A DNA stretch of 64,000 bases from Spirodela intermedia (taxonomy: Eukaryota > Streptophyta > Magnoliopsida > Alismatales > Araceae), in the NCBI GenBank assembly GCA_902729315.2, contig LR746264.1, forward strand, positions 374,501 through 438,500. Direction: 5' to 3'. This document shows positions 11,121 to 24,994 of this stretch, piece after piece. The notes beneath the pieces are model-generated. The model saw nothing but the letters and a program-made list of their open reading frames with translations. It was not told where the DNA came from and made no database searches. The stretch's first letter is position 1, and each line of letters starts with the position of its first letter. Position numbers and translations under genes: made by a program.

Positions 11121-13506
11121 TCCAGCAGCTTAAGGAACTGTCAACTTAGCTTGTAAAGATAGTTTAATGACATCATGTGTGATGTAACTGTCACACGTCG
11201 AGCGTGAGCTCCATCTCATGATCCACCTCATGCGAAGGTGTCAATCAAACCAGTAAGGCATATGACATGGTCTCATTAAACTCCAAAAGATGAGCAACCC
11301 CAAGCAAGAGTTGTAATGTGTTGGTATCTATCGTCACACATGCTGTCATAGTGATGACCACATCCACTTATGCACCCCATTGGGCACATGACAACCTCAC
11401 AACCACACCCATATCATTTTTAGACACCATGTGTGCCATGCCTTCTTACTGGCAAACGCTGCAGATGCACATGCCCTTGCCATAACAATGAGCATTGTGT
11501 ATTCTCTTACTTTTGTTGGCTGGAGCCTCAATGAGAGTTAATCATCTTACACTTTAAGTTTCATGAGAAAAATTCTCTCCCTTCCTCATGCTGTCTAAGA
11601 GATGTAAGGTAGATAACATATGTAGACCTTGTTGGGCCTCCTCTACTCCCAAGACAAAATAAAGAATCAACCCTCTTACAAAAGACCATATCACTAAGGA
11701 AAAGACCCACACCTTTGAACACACAGGGAAATCCACATTAAAAATTACTTGGGACACCATGAAATTCATCTACAGTACCATAAAATTCATCACATCTTCT
11801 CATGTTATTACCTTTAATTGGACACCACACATTGCACTAATTATAGTATGTGCCACCAAGTTGACAATCTTGATTTGGATGTCCTCACATGACAATGGCA
11901 TACCCAATTGACACATCTCACTTGTATAAAGAAAGTTGTGAATTGCTCCATTGTTGACCAGCACAAACATAAGTTAGTTGATGTTGACTTCAGTCTGAAC
12001 TAACTTGAGCTCACTAATCCCATTGGTCTCCACAATACTATAACACACCTACCAATTATAAACTGTAGAATGTGAGTATCCTATCCCCCATTGATACTTC
12101 ATATGCCATCATGACATCATTTATGCTCAATGCCCTCCGCATGTGAAACATCCACTCTTCGGTTATTGATTCCACTGCACCATTGTAATAGTGTTGAATC
12201 CTCCTTGTCTTGAGTCCTTCCCTACCCTTATCAAAGCCTTGTCCTTAGGTACTCCCTAACACATGCAACATACACGCAATCCACACCAGAAACAATGACA
12301 CTATGGGAGATGTTAGACTTTGCAGCAGCTATGAGAAGCTTTTTATCCAACAAGGACATCAACTTTGTGACACGGGGGAAAATTTCGCACCCTCAAGGAA
12401 AGTGGTGACAAAAATCAACACAGGGATGTGCACTGTTAAACCAATCTCTTCAAGATAAAGATTTAAGCACCAATTATTGACAAAGATGTACTATGCCATG
12501 AAAATGCCATATCATGGGTGAAGAGCAGGGCACTTATGAGAGCTAAATCGAGAAAAAGCCATGACTCTTCCCAAAAAGAAAAAAGGGGTATTAGAACCAT
12601 TGAAGAGAGGGAAGAAAGTTGGTTGGTCGTTGAGCAGACAACCAAGGCCGCACACAATCGAACATTGAAGAGCTACGCCTCCGCTAATCATGTGACAACA
12701 AGCCTAATGTTAGAAAACCTCACTTGGCCTCTGAGCGCATGTCGGTACATGTCAGAAACCTCTTGATGCCACATAGGTTGGCCTGTGTGACCCTACGCAC
12801 TGGGCTTGGGCCCAGTCCACTAGGGAACCCCATTACCAGTCGTAATCACAAACAACACTGTCATCTGCTCCATTTTAGCCATGATTAAAGCAGGAACACT
12901 CTCCTACGTTTCATAATCCGGAAGAACAAGTCAAACTCGTGATCCTCCCTCCCACGGGGGGGCCCAGCCCAAAAGTGAGGGAAGAATGAAGAGGGCTCAT
13001 GTGCATGCAGTCAAAAGGAGAGGAGGAGAGAAAACTATGGCATCAGTGAGTTTTCATTCAATATACACATGCTGGGAGGGGAGGAGGGGAGGAGGGGAGT
13101 GGGGATACTGACCAATTTACGAGTTGGACCAATCGCATGGGAGCACAAAATAAAATATACCACCCATGGAAGTCCCAAGGAAGCTACCTGCGTGCTCCCA
13201 TGTCCTGATCCAAGAGGAAACTACATCTTCAATCTTGCTACGATCGAGCAAAAATAACTCTCGATTAATCTGTGTAAAAACCCGTGTCTGTGCATGTCCA
13301 TATATGGATAGAATATGGTCAACACAATGGCGCCCAATAAAAATGGAAGCTCTGAAAGATTATGTACGAATGAATAAGCAACAGCATCAATCTAGAAAGT
13401 TGTTTATAATCGATCTCGATCATTTCACTGAACGGAGGAAGGAACACAAGAAGCCGGATCTTCAACCAACGTTTCCACGAGATGCAAACTGGTGTGAAAG
13501 GAATTG
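11121..13506. other. Probable Gypsy 5' part and CRWN4 3' flank
   Basis: About 11.1-12.4 kb is probably decayed protease and gag of the minus-strand Gypsy element, inferred from position only. From about 12.8 kb composition rises towards the CRWN4-like gene. A G-rich purine tract lies at about 13072-13100. No intact reading frame was recognised. Confidence 0.35.
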
Positions 13507-16500
13507 TTAAAGAGAAGTCGCACAAACCTCATCTGATGGCCCCGCAGATCTTGAAGAATCCCTTTTCAGCATGTCTTTCGGTTGCTTCAACAACGGTTGG
13601 CCATTGGACGACGGGTCGTCACCATTGTGTACTCCACTTTCAACATTATCAGCCATCAAAGCCTCTTCACCTTTTGGGCAACAGCCAGAGGACTCAATTT
13701 CTTCGGCATGCCTCAAGTAGGCGGGCACCTCCTCAAAGCACGGCTCACACATTTCGCTACCTTCTGAGGTTCGGTCGAAAGCAACTGAACCACTGTTGTC
13801 CACAACAGCAACGACAGAAATACAACCTTTGAGAAACAAATAGTTAATTTGTCGGTCAAATAAGATTTAAAAAAAGGTATATACCTTTTGGAAGTGACCT
13901 CTGCCACAGGAAACTCGTTGACAAAGTTGAGCTCATTACTTTCTTTCTGGCGTTTCAGGAATGGCTCTAGATGCACATCTCCATCAACACTAAGCGGCGA
14001 GCTGTTTAGTCTTTTCTTTCCCATCGTCGAAGAATGTAGACCATCTGTGGGATATTGAATAATCTCCTCAACGTCTGCATCAATCAGTGGACGTGACTTA
14101 TCTGCATCCTGAAACCTCCCACTACTTTCAGAGTCCTCAGCCTCCCTTAAATTTGATTTTTTTTCTCCATGCTGAATTGAGCCGCCAGTCCCTACATCCT
14201 TCCCAGAGCTTGCATCAATAACCTTTTCAGGGGATCGCCCAAGTATAATTCGAGCGCATCTTCTCACCCACGAGAAAGTCATTGACATAGGAGGCGATAT
14301 ACTGCCCACTGCTTTATGGGGAACATTTCCTGGTGAAAGTTTCTGACTGGCCCAACTTTTTTTTTCTCTGTTACCTGCATTCTTTTTCTCTGCACTCTGC
14401 AGATTTGCATAGTTAACAAGAGCGTCATTTTTTGCACTATCACTGAGAGATTTATGCTCTGAAGTAATGCATTGATCCTCCAATTTCCTTAGATGCTGAA
14501 TCTGGGAGAAAATCTCCTGTCTATCGGTCTGCAGTAGTTCTCGTTGTCTCTGCAGCTTCTCCCGCTGCAAGTTCAGTACATCAATGGAACATTTTATCTC
14601 AGACCATTCTTTCTCCCTGTGCTCACGATCCAATGCAATTGCCGTCTTTTCATCCTCAAATTTTTTAACTTCAGTTGCAAGATGTTCCAATTCCTTTGCG
14701 ATCCTTTCCTTTTGAAAGTATATTTGCTGTAGTTCATTGGTCTTCTCTCGTTCAAATCCCTCTTCTTTCTCTCTTAAATAACCATCAACTTCATCACGCC
14801 TCTTCCTTATAGAATTTTCCAGCTCTTGCTTTTGTAACTTCATGTCTTCCATCAAATCTTCTCTCTCTTTTTGAATCTTGCTAAACCATTCGGAATGTTC
14901 ACGCTCCATGTTGCTGATGAATTGTTCCCGTTCATGGGACAGGGAATCATAGTAACCTTTGAACTGATTGCGCAAATCTTCCTTTTCTGCCTTTAAACTC
15001 TCCTGTTCATTTTTCAGGTACTGGCAAACGGATTTTCTGTCTTCGGCGATTCTATCAGCTTCCCTCTGTAGTTCTACTCTTTTTTCATCAATCAGATCCC
15101 ACTCACGCTCAAACTTTTCCTTTTCTTCTTTCAACTTATCTGCTTCCACCATAAGTTCTGCCTGTTGGGCTCTAAAACTATCGATTTCTTCCTTGAGCCT
15201 TTTTTCCATAAGAAACAGGTCATTTCTTTCAACGGCAGATAGATCAAGTTTCTCTTTCTCCCGAAGAACTTCATTCTTTTCAGCTTCCAATAATTCTTTC
15301 ACTTTCTCAAGCTCCAACGTCAAACTCTTAATCTCCACTTTTTCTTTTTCCATGTCTAACATCTTTTTCTCAGCTGTTTTTTCAGTGGCAGCTAAACTTA
15401 GCTCCTTCTCCTCCAGAAGTTTCAGTTTTTCTTCAAAAATTTTATACTTTTCAGTCAGTTCTGCCGACTGGAGTTCTAGAGCATTCTCTCTTTCCTGAAT
15501 AAGCTCTGTCCTCTGACTTAAATCAGTCTCCCTCTGTTTACAAGCCAGTCTCTTGTTCTCTATCTCCTCATCAACTTCCTTGCGCCGCTGTTCCAGTTTG
15601 GCTTCAAACTCAGACATTCTTAGCTCCAGTAGACGTTCATTGTCCGTTTTGAGCCTTTGAATTTCATCCTGGAATTGATTTTCTCAACATAGTTTTATCA
15701 TAAGAATTAAGAGAGAGAAGAATATATCAAAAACTGAAACAAGCCAATGTTTTCAAAGAGCATGCAATGGCTCATGAACTCACCTGTTCTCTGATAGTAT
15801 GCTTTTCCTGCAAAATAAGCAACTCCTTCTGCTTCTTGTCGAGCAGGCTCTCTCTCTCAATGACAGACTGCACGTGTTCAATAGTACAGCATGCAAGTTA
15901 GTGATCAGTAAAATAGCCCCATATGTCAATGAAGAAACATACTTCAGATGTTACCACACCTCTTCTCTTGTTGCAAGAGCTCGAACATCAAGAGCAAAAT
16001 TTGATTTTTCTTCTTTCAAAAGTGTCTGTTCTACTTCAAGATTTCGTTTCGCTATCTCCAATTGTTTCTCAAACTGAGCAAGTTCCTCTAACCTTCCAAA
16101 TACGTGTTCCTCCCTCTGATTTAGACATGCTTGTCTCTCCAATAGTTTTTCCTGTTCTTCCTGCATGATCTTCTGGGAGTCATATAAAGATTGTCTCTCG
16201 AGACTAATGTCTTTTTCCCTTGAGTCGCATCTGAAAAAAAGATAATCAGGATCAGATAACCGAAGTGTGCAAGCAATAACATAACTACAAAAGGATTACG
16301 CTTGGACTACAAAGTTAATTGTAGGCTAGTACACATACAAGCTACAAAAGATGAATGACAATCCAAAAAAATTTAACAATAAAAAAGAACACCATCGCAT
16401 ATGTCAGAGAAACACCTCATCTCAAAGGATACCCATTGTAATCTAAGTCATACAATTACTTTTCTTCTGCAAAATACAACAATCCCACTAAATGAAGTCA

Positions 16501-18768
16501 GTATGTTTTATTTTAAATTTCTTGGGGGATACGAAACTGTATGTACCCGAGTTCCGACAACTATTGAAATTCAAATGCACAAACATCTCACTAAAATGGA
16601 CAAAATAAAATGGTATAAAAAAGTGTCATAAGTCATCGACTGCAGAAAGAGTTCACGTCATAGATGAAAACAGATACAAAGAGAGATAACATGCAAAAAG
16701 GAAAATCTGAACAGAATGGAGAATTACGTACTGAGAATTAAAAAGAACAAGACGCCTTCTAAGTTCATCTTCTCGTGCTTCAACTTCGTGTAACTTTATT
16801 GCAGCCATTCTCTCATACCGTCTAGCTTCTGAACATGAAGATTCTGCATCTCTCAATTTCTTCTGAGCCTCATCAAACTTTTTCTGAGCATTTTCCATGA
16901 TTGTATGAGCCTCTGAGAGCTTACTCTCAGCAGCAACCTTTGCCTCGGCAGACTGTGCGCGAATCTCATGAATTGTTTTCTCGAGCTACAGAAGACAAAA
17001 TAAAACATACAACTGAATAGTTATTGATGCATAATGACACCTATCTGAACTTTTAATTCTGGCAGTGATATTAACACACTCGTGGGACAAGAAGTTAAGC
17101 CTCAGCATGCCATATGGAAAGAAAATTTCAAATGGCATAATTTTTGAAAGATATAAAAAAAGCGGACGATAATACATGCAGAAGTGGTGAAATTTATGAA
17201 CATGATGGATGTCATAGCGTCGTGTAGGACAAAATCAGGGATATACATCATCACTGATAATCTCCCGACTTCAGTGATTATCACTTTCTATGACCGGCTT
17301 TCATATTGGCTTTCTCAACTGATATTCTCCAGAAAACAGATTATTCTGAACCAATCTATGGTTATAAGAAAATTTAGACAAACCCACATTTTAAACATAA
17401 ACAGCATAGGGTATCTCTATGCATATAAAAAATGATTTTTTATGTATTTACTGAAGATGAAAGAATATAATCAAGTGAACTTAAAGATAACAAGCAAGGA
17501 ACTACGATAATTTGAGAAAAATTCTATATACTCACATAGAAACGACAAACACAAACGACGGAAAAAAACTATACCCACATCCTAAGTGATAATTTCCTTC
17601 ATTTTTTAGGAGGTCAAAAAAGAGAACGGATGCGAACAAGTCTACTATATCAGTGCAAAAACAACATTTAATTTTCAATTGGGGTACTTACACTTGCAAT
17701 ACTCTCCTTCTCAATGCCTATAGCCTTTTTAAGGTTCTCCTCCTGCTTTTTGGATTCAGACAAAGCAGATAAATGTGCAGCAAGTTCTCGTTTATTGACC
17801 ATTTCAGCTGAATCAGCGGAGGCTTTAACTTGCTCATATTTGGATATCCACTGCTTTTTCTCCAGTATAAGAAGACCCATGTGATGTTGATAGTCGTAAA
17901 TCTGCATTAAACGACAAACACAGATGAAATCTCTATGATTCTCAAGCATAAAACGCTGCATTATACTTCTGGATGATATTGCCGAAGAAAAATGTTGAAC
18001 AAGATCCTTGAAGAAGCTAAAGACATAATGAAAATGCCAAAGACGTGATCTACGGACACCTTTGCAACAGTCGTATCCAAACAATCGTCAAGACAAACAA
18101 CCAATTCGAAATCATCACAGAAAAATCCATGAATTACGTCGCCTGCAAGATACACTACACGGCGTGCATGAGTTTAGGGTAATAGAAGGTAGGGACGAAG
18201 ATTTAAAAAATGGAAAAAGACGAAAGATAGGGGAAGTTGTACGCCAGAATTCGGCGCAGAATATCTGGAACAGCTGCTGACGAATACAAGATGCAAGTTC
18301 ACACCGAAAAACCGAATATCGAGACGTGCAGAAAACGTCATTCTCACAGTGCCTGATCTCCATGAAAACTCAAAAACAAAACGATGTCATACCTTGCTTT
18401 GCAATAGACTTAAAATTTTCCCCCACATAATCATTACAAGAAGCAGGCGCAAGAAACCTAAAATGAGATATTTCCTTGCAGGACACGAATAGAAAAATAG
18501 ATATAAATCCATAGAGAGATAGAGATAGAGAGAGAGAGACTAAAGTAAACACCTCAGACTCCAGTTTCCCTATGTAGGCGATGAGGGCCGCCTTGTCCCT
18601 CTTCTGGATCACCCTCTCGTCGAAGCCAGCGTCCCGGAGCCGCTTCCAGATGGCCTCGTCCTTGAGTGCGCTCCCCACCCTAGGTTCCATAACCACGGGC
18701 GTCCGATACCCTACGCCCGGCGACGCCGCCTTGTCTCCCTTCTCCCGCTGCAGAGGCGTGGTCGCCAT
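13507..18768 (-). CDS. CRWN4: CRWN4/NMCP2-like nuclear lamina coiled-coil protein
   Basis: Plant lamin-like protein of the nuclear periphery that controls nuclear size, shape and chromatin organisation. Seven coding exons join in phase: 18768-18553, 17901-17692, 16985-16732, 16230-15960, 15867-15784, 15668-13885, 13792-13507, giving 1034 aa, about the family length. The N-terminal block WKRLRDAGFDERVIQKRDKA, followed by ALIAYIGKLESE and IYDYQHHMGLLILEKK, is diagnostic of the family. Residues about 70-780 are almost continuous coiled coil rich in E/K/R/L. A conserved NMCP block, SWVRRCARIILGRSPEK, lies at about residue 808, and basic stretches further on (GKKRLNSSP, LKRQKES) may be nuclear signals. 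No acidic tail like that of CRWN1-type proteins is seen, which favours the CRWN4/NMCP2 branch. The last acceptor was chosen at 13793 (CAACAG) because the nearer AG at 13827 leads to an early stop. The start is the first ATG; upstream in-frame sequence has only a TTG. Confidence 0.93.
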
Positions 18769-20986
18769 CCTCCACAGGGATCCCCCTGAGCCTCCCGGTT
18801 CCCCGTCCCCTCCCCCACACAAGTACCAGTCTTTAGCAGCACTTCGCCGCTGCCGTGGACGTGGGGAGAGTTACCCTTCGCCCTGCCGTGGACGTGGGGA
18901 GAGATACCCTTCGCCGCCTTGCCTCCCTTCTCCGGCGAACCTCCTTTTCGCTGTCCCCACTGACTTACAGTCGGGTCAAAATTCTAGAATCGGTGAACCT
19001 CGCCGTGGGGTAACTCGACGTGATCTTACCGCTGTCGTTTCGGCGAGCCTGTAAAATCACAAGGAGAAGGTTAGCTTCCCAGCGAACCCTTCGAGGACGG
19101 TGACAGAGGCTGGGGACGGGCCTTCTGATGACCCCTCGGTCACTGGATTCTAAAGGTTAAAAAGCACTTTGCCGCCACGTCCGCTCCGAAACGTTATAAA
19201 AGCGAGGGCCTTAAAGAAGCGTAACATTTCACTTTTGCACCCTTCATTATTTATGTAACACAAAAAAGCACATAATAAATAATATATCTTCACTGGTGAA
19301 GCGTGCTGGCATTTATTTTTTTAATAAATATATTTTTCATATAATATGGTTAGGTACCACTGCACTTCGTGGGTGGGCTACGATAGATGGCCGTATAAGA
19401 TAATTTAATTAAATAATTATTTTATAATATACAGGTATATCCAAAACTAAAGAGGTTATGTACACAATATTTAAAATCAACGGGTTATATTACTCGCCAT
19501 CACCGGATACTTTCCTCCTCGAGTGGGGGCGAGGATACTCATCGCTCCCTCGTCCAGGGTGTTGGTGGGGGCCCGTCACCGAGGAGGAGAATATAAAACT
19601 AGTCACCCCATGATGAACCACCGGGCTGGCGTAACCCTTGTGCGGCGATTCCGACTGGGAAAAAGCGTTGACAATAACAGATTGCCGGCGGGATTCTCGA
19701 GCTTTCGATTAATGACGAACGATGGTCCTATTAACTTGTAATAAAATTAGTTATATTCACATCTTCATTTTCGTCATTATTTTGCTCATTTTACTGAGGA
19801 AGGCTTGCTGGGCTTGAACTTCCTACCCGAGGCCCATTAATGCAACAGCCTATCGGCCCATAATCAAGGTCAGCTGCCCATGGTCAACCCCTAGTCAAAG
19901 TCAAGCTTAAACCTAGATATGGCTGGACTTGAAAATTCGTAGTTAATTTGACATACCACGTAGATGTTCATTGCATTGAAGTTTAAGTCATGATGTCAGG
20001 CTTGGGACCTCTAAGTCTTCTAAATTCATATGTAAAAATATTAATCTATGAGTTATTTGCTCAAAATTTCAAAGAAAGTTTATGTTTTTTCTAACTTGAA
20101 TGACATAATTAATCCCCACTTAGATTAATTAAAAAAACCCATGATAGATAATGACATGATCATCATGGGCGCAGCAGCATATGGGTTTGCTGCGCCTCTC
20201 CTACCTACTCCACGTCTAGAGTGCAGTCTCCAACATCTTATGAAAAGTCTTGAACCGAATCCTATGAAGAGCCCTCAAAGGGGAAAGTAGTGAATTCCTC
20301 TTGGAAGTCTTGCGATTTATCTTGGATAAGTTGCATCATCGATTAATATTGGTTGCTAGTACCATAAATACAAGTAGTTGGTCTCATAGAGCTACTATAT
20401 GAAATAACAAAATCTATATAATAACACTAGTAAGATATTTAACAAGTTGGAAAATTGGTGACGTGATCTTTTCTTGAGAAGATTAGTGAAACTCAGAAAG
20501 CAAAGTGTTCTTGGGATTGAACAGAGTCATACCCGAACGAACCCCTTTAAAAAAATAGCGTTTAATGGGCACTATGTGACAACGGTGTAACCCACGGAAT
20601 GTGTGGACTATTATAAACTTATTGTATCTCCCCCACAGGTCATCACGGGAGGAGGGGTGAGAGAGAGAGAGAGAGAGAGAGGAGCTCTGAGGTGATGGGT
20701 GGTGGTACATTTGCCGTAGCTCTACCTAATAGCGTGGTCGATGTCTTGGGGGGATGGGTGACATCGCCGACGACGAGATCTGCCGTCCGCTACTCGCCAC
20801 GCCATGGTAGGCGTCTTCCCACTGAGGTGGCGCCGCCCTCAGTGGGCTCATATAGAAGAGGAGGGAGATGGGCTCCCCCCTGGGACACCAAGGATGAGGT
20901 TAGCAAGAATAATTAAACCCTTTTCCTCGTCGAGGCCAAGTAAACCACGTTTCCGTGGCTATCAATACCCAGCCAATGAGCACACG

Positions 20987-21035
<49 letters not shown>

Positions 21036-23030
21036 GGCAGCGGGGCGGAGATCATCCATTGGGGTGCTGCATACATTGCATCGGTGCTTCAAGTCCATCA
21101 CGGAAGGGTCTCGGAAGATTGCATGGAAATCTCTCTCTCTCTCTCTCCCTCATGTCGAGGTTGACGTGGAATAGTCAAGGGGTCGTGTGGTTGTGAACCT
21201 TCCGAAGCCCTGGAAGATATCCGAAGAAGACTGCTGCCTTCCTTTCCACCTTCAAGTTGGAAGGATAAAGACAGACGTGGAGAAGAAAGACGACCCCTTC
21301 TCCACTCATACAGGAAGAACTGCTGGTCTTCGGCTGACCGGAGAATTCCTCCGTGTTCCGAATGAGACTGGTTCGAAGAACGTGGCTGTTAGTCAAAACT
21401 ACGGGAAAATGAGTAAGATAGGGAGATCAATCGTCAAAGTGCAGATTCTTTTTCGGCTGCCTCCGTCCTCTCCGATCCCGTGCGAAGAAAAGCTAACCCG
21501 AAAAGAAAGTTAGGCCCAGACTGGAACTTGTCCCTTAATGACTCTCTCTCTCTCTCTCCCTCTCTCGTCCGATCAAGAGCCCGTTTTTCTAAGGGTGGAC
21601 GACTTCTAGGGTTCAAGACGTTTCAGTTCAAAAAGCCAAAATTATTTCCATATCGATGACTCGGGGACGTTTCTACGTGATGTCCATGTCGCATTTCATA
21701 CAAGTCCGTTAAGCCTTCGCTTCGAAGTATCTACGTGGAAATAAGATAGATAGAAAGGCAGGGATGGAAAGAGAGATTAATAAATAAATAAATAGATAGA
21801 TAGGGAGAGCGAGAGAAAAAGAGAGATGCAACTTTCTTCCTCCATCCACTCCGAAGCTTCCCATCGCTGCCCTTCCTCTACGACACGGCGGCGAGGGGCC
21901 CGGCCGTCGCCATCCGAGGGTACACGGCGACTTAGTGGAGGAGACGACATCCCCGCCACGGCCGCCGTCCGATGAGGATCTCGCGGGCGGCGTTGGAGGT
22001 AGTCGTCTTCTGCTGGGTTCTTATTGGGCCCATTTGGATGTCATACCTCTTTACCAAAGCAGAAATCCGGGATTTGTCTGATTTTATCCCCCCAAGTGGG
22101 GCCCCTTCTCCCTTCGGCTGACGTCAATAGACCCACCCAATCCCAGACCAGATTGCCATCCGGCGGCGGTCAAGGAGTCCATGAAGATGGGCCTACGTCG
22201 GAGATCGTCCGGACCCAATCATATCCCCTCTTGTCCTGTCCGATAATGGATCGATGGCATCATGTGGGTCCCGGGGGGGGGGCAAATAAAAAGCCCTGTT
22301 TCCCTGCTCTCTCCTCCGGAAGGGGACAGCGCGTTGACATCATCATTGCAGTTGACTAATTCAAGGAACACATAACGGACGGCGCACGAACCGTGGACCC
22401 GCCACACAATTAGAAGCGATTTCCTGATGCCGGTGGCCATGGGAATTCGGTTGTCAGGTCGAGCCAAATGAATGTGGAGTTCATGATTTCATATAACGAC
22501 GATGGAAGACCCTCATAACGTTTTGTGGACAGAAATGATGCATGGGAGACCCCCAAGATCTGACTCCACCATCACTCTCTCTCTCTCTCTCTCTCTCTCT
22601 AAGTAATGTATTTGGAGTCGACCGTTTAAATCACCCAGTCTCATCATAGACTAATCCACGGAGGTGGTTACTCCTAATCACGTCAGATGGTTATCTTTGC
22701 ACCCAAAGTCAACGCGTTTCTTGGTGAACCCGTCCTCTTCGGCATATCGCTGGAGCGATTTGGTCGCAACGAGGACTTTGGAGGCAATCGCGCCGTCCAT
22801 CGTCTGGCTATCCCCATCACGAGGAGAACGTCGCAATAATGGCCGCTTGATGCCCTGTATAATACGAAAATAGTTGGAAGTCAAACTTCAACGAGATAAT
22901 TTCATGCAGCGGCGGTCAAATCCCGATAAGAACAAACGAGGCTTTTCCGAGTAAGATGGATCGCCTCGTCATGAGCTCAGTCTCGCGATCAAACTCCCAA
23001 TTCCGTTCACACTCGCATTATTTTATATAC
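18769..23030. other. Intergenic region, no gene supported
   Basis: Starts with the GC-rich CRWN4 leader and promoter side (to about 19.2 kb). It then alternates AT-rich DNA (19.2-20.5 kb) and GC-richer DNA with many CT/GA runs: about 20660-20681, a long CT run at about 20993-21032, 21130-21147, 21542-21560 and 22575-22601. A poly-G run lies at about 22270. Open frames here are low-complexity Ser/Leu artefacts or lack any recognisable family. Confidence 0.4.
20993..21033 (+). repeat. (CT)n microsatellite
   Basis: About 20 uninterrupted CT units, one of the longest simple repeats in the window, with a shorter CT run at 21130-21147. It lies in non-genic DNA. Confidence 0.9.
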
Positions 23031-23040
23031 ACCACGGCGA
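23031..23040 (+). promoter_or_regulatory. TATA-like element of the HD-Zip gene
   Basis: TTTTATATAC about 240 bases before the HD-Zip start codon, a normal distance for a plant TATA box with a leader of about 200 bases. An AT-dinucleotide tract at about 23158-23178 lies inside the presumed leader. Position and sequence only. Confidence 0.4.
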
Positions 23041-23276
23041 ACCTCATTCACCTGTTGAATCCGACCCAATAGTGGAACGATCCGATCTCACGTCATGCAC
23101 CTCATACCCTCTACGTGGGTTTTTTCTTTAGTTATACTGATGTATGTACATATAACATATATGTATATATATATATATGTACCCGTGTGTTCTGTCTCAA
23201 GGGCCATTATAGACCCCGTCTTGTTCCTTTCTTCGCTTCAGCTGTAGCCAGAAGGAGTAGCGGTGTGATCAGAGCC

Positions 23277-24236
23277 ATGGGAGAGGAGAACCCCTGCGAC
23301 GCCGGTCTCGACCTCGGGCTGGGTCTCCACGGATGGACACCGACGCCGTCCGCCGCCCGGTGGCGGAGAAAGGACCTGTCCCGATGCACCGAAGCGGAAC
23401 CGCCGGCGACCTATGCGACATCGGCGGCGGCGGAGCCGTCGCTCACGTTGACGCTGTCGGAGGATGCTTGCCGCCAGTCAACCGCTGGCGGGGAGGAGAA
23501 GGAGGCGCTCCGGCAGTCTTCGCCCACCTCCTGGAGCAGCAAGAGGGAGAAGGAGGGGGGGAGCGAGGAGGAAGAGGAGGGGAACGGCAAGAAGAAGCTG
23601 AGACTCAACAAGGAACAATCGGCCCTCTTAGAGGCGATGTTCAAGGAGCATAACACCCTCAACCCGGTAGGAAGTCCCCTCCTTTTGGAATCGAAGATTC
23701 TCTTTGATGGGAAAAAAGTTCTCAAACCTTAGATTTTTTGTCTCCATTTTCGTTCTCCAGACCCAGAAGCAGACGCTGGCGAGCAAACTGAATCTGCGGC
23801 CGAGGCAGGTCGAAGTATGGTTTCAGAACAGGAGAGCGAGGTCTGGTCTTTGTCTTGACCACTGATTTCTTAACGAAGGCTCCGAAATCGGGAACTAAAT
23901 CGATTTGTGACGTTGATCTGCGTCCTGATCAAGTTTGCTCATCTCTGCAGGACCAAGCTGAAGCAGACGGAGGTGGACTGCGAACACCTGAGGAAGTACT
24001 GCGAGAGGCTGGCCGACGAAAACAGGAGACTGCAGAAGGAGCTGCATCAGCTCAGGGCGCTCAAGAGCTACGTGAAGCTACCGGCGGCGACCACCCTCAC
24101 AATGTGTCCGTCGTGCGAAAGGAAGGGCAGCGGCGAGATGGCGAAGGGAGGCGGCGGCGCCGCCTTCGTGGTGCGGCCGAAGCCCCACTTCTGCAGTCCC
24201 TTCGCCACCGCCCATCCCCCATCTGCAGCGTGCTGA
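23277..24236 (+). CDS. HD-Zip class II transcription factor
   Basis: Nuclear homeodomain-leucine zipper repressor; the class acts in shade, auxin and leaf-polarity responses. Three exons, 23277-23666, 23761-23840 and 23951-24236, join in phase to 251 aa; introns are 94 and 110 bp. An EAR repression motif LDLGLGL lies at residues 11-17. The homeodomain spans about 104-160, with [18 protein letters not shown], then [17 protein letters not shown] across the second junction. A leucine zipper follows with heptad leucines at 170, 177, 184 and 191, and the class II redox motif CPSCE is at 209-213. The residue after LNP at the first splice junction is Thr where the class usually has Lys. The start ATG follows GAGCC and precedes [10 protein letters not shown]; upstream in-frame sequence lacks an ATG. 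Assignment to one Arabidopsis HAT gene is not possible by eye. Confidence 0.95.
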
Positions 24237-24952
24237 TGAGAGAAAAAGAGGGTGAAGCCGTGTGAGGACCACCTGACAATCCCTCTCCACCCCAACCTCC
24301 TTACCATGGGATTCCCTCTGACCGATGCCACACCGCCTGTATAATCCACACCACATAATGAAGAAGAAAGGAACTGGAAGACCCACAAGCCCCACCGATG
24401 ATCACATAGAAAAATCCTGTCAATGAGCCCTTTCAACCCTTAGTCTATTGTGTGTATTTCTTCCGTAGACTTGAATTCCCTCATTCTCGGTGCGGGATTC
24501 ATGTGCATGACCGTGGTCTTCCATCTTCTGTTGATCATTAGACCCATCTTAAAGTGAATCTCTCTCTCTCTCTCTCTCTCTTCCCTCTAACGGGGGGGGG
24601 GGATCTCTCAGAAGAGCACTACGGCGTTATTGCTCTGATAATTCTAGATTCACGGGCAAGACATGGGAAGGGTTCAGGGGGACGGACGAGGAAGATCGCG
24701 GTATTGATTATTTCATGTTATTTGGTCTACCGGGCGGAGGTCACGTGAAGAGCGGCGGCGTCTCCCTGCGGGGTAGCGATGGAGGGTGAGGACGGAGAGG
24801 TCTCAGCAGCGGAGAAAGCGAAAACCGCGTGGGGGAGGCCGAGGAAGGAATGACCTTCTCCTCCCCCATTAAAATATATGCATCACCTCTACTGGTGCAG
24901 ATTCCGGTCTTTTCACTCCGAAAGTTTATATTATTATTATTATTTTTTTTAG

Positions 24953-24994
<42 letters not shown>

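Noticed and set aside
18769-18822. Longer N-terminus for the CRWN4-like protein
   Set aside because: The upstream in-frame start is TTG, and the Gly-rich extension is not needed for the family start; ATG at 18766-18768 was used.
24779-24853. Tiny open frame ending WGRPRKE, resembling an AT-hook
   Set aside because: Only 24 codons with a common basic motif; no splice partner, no family support.
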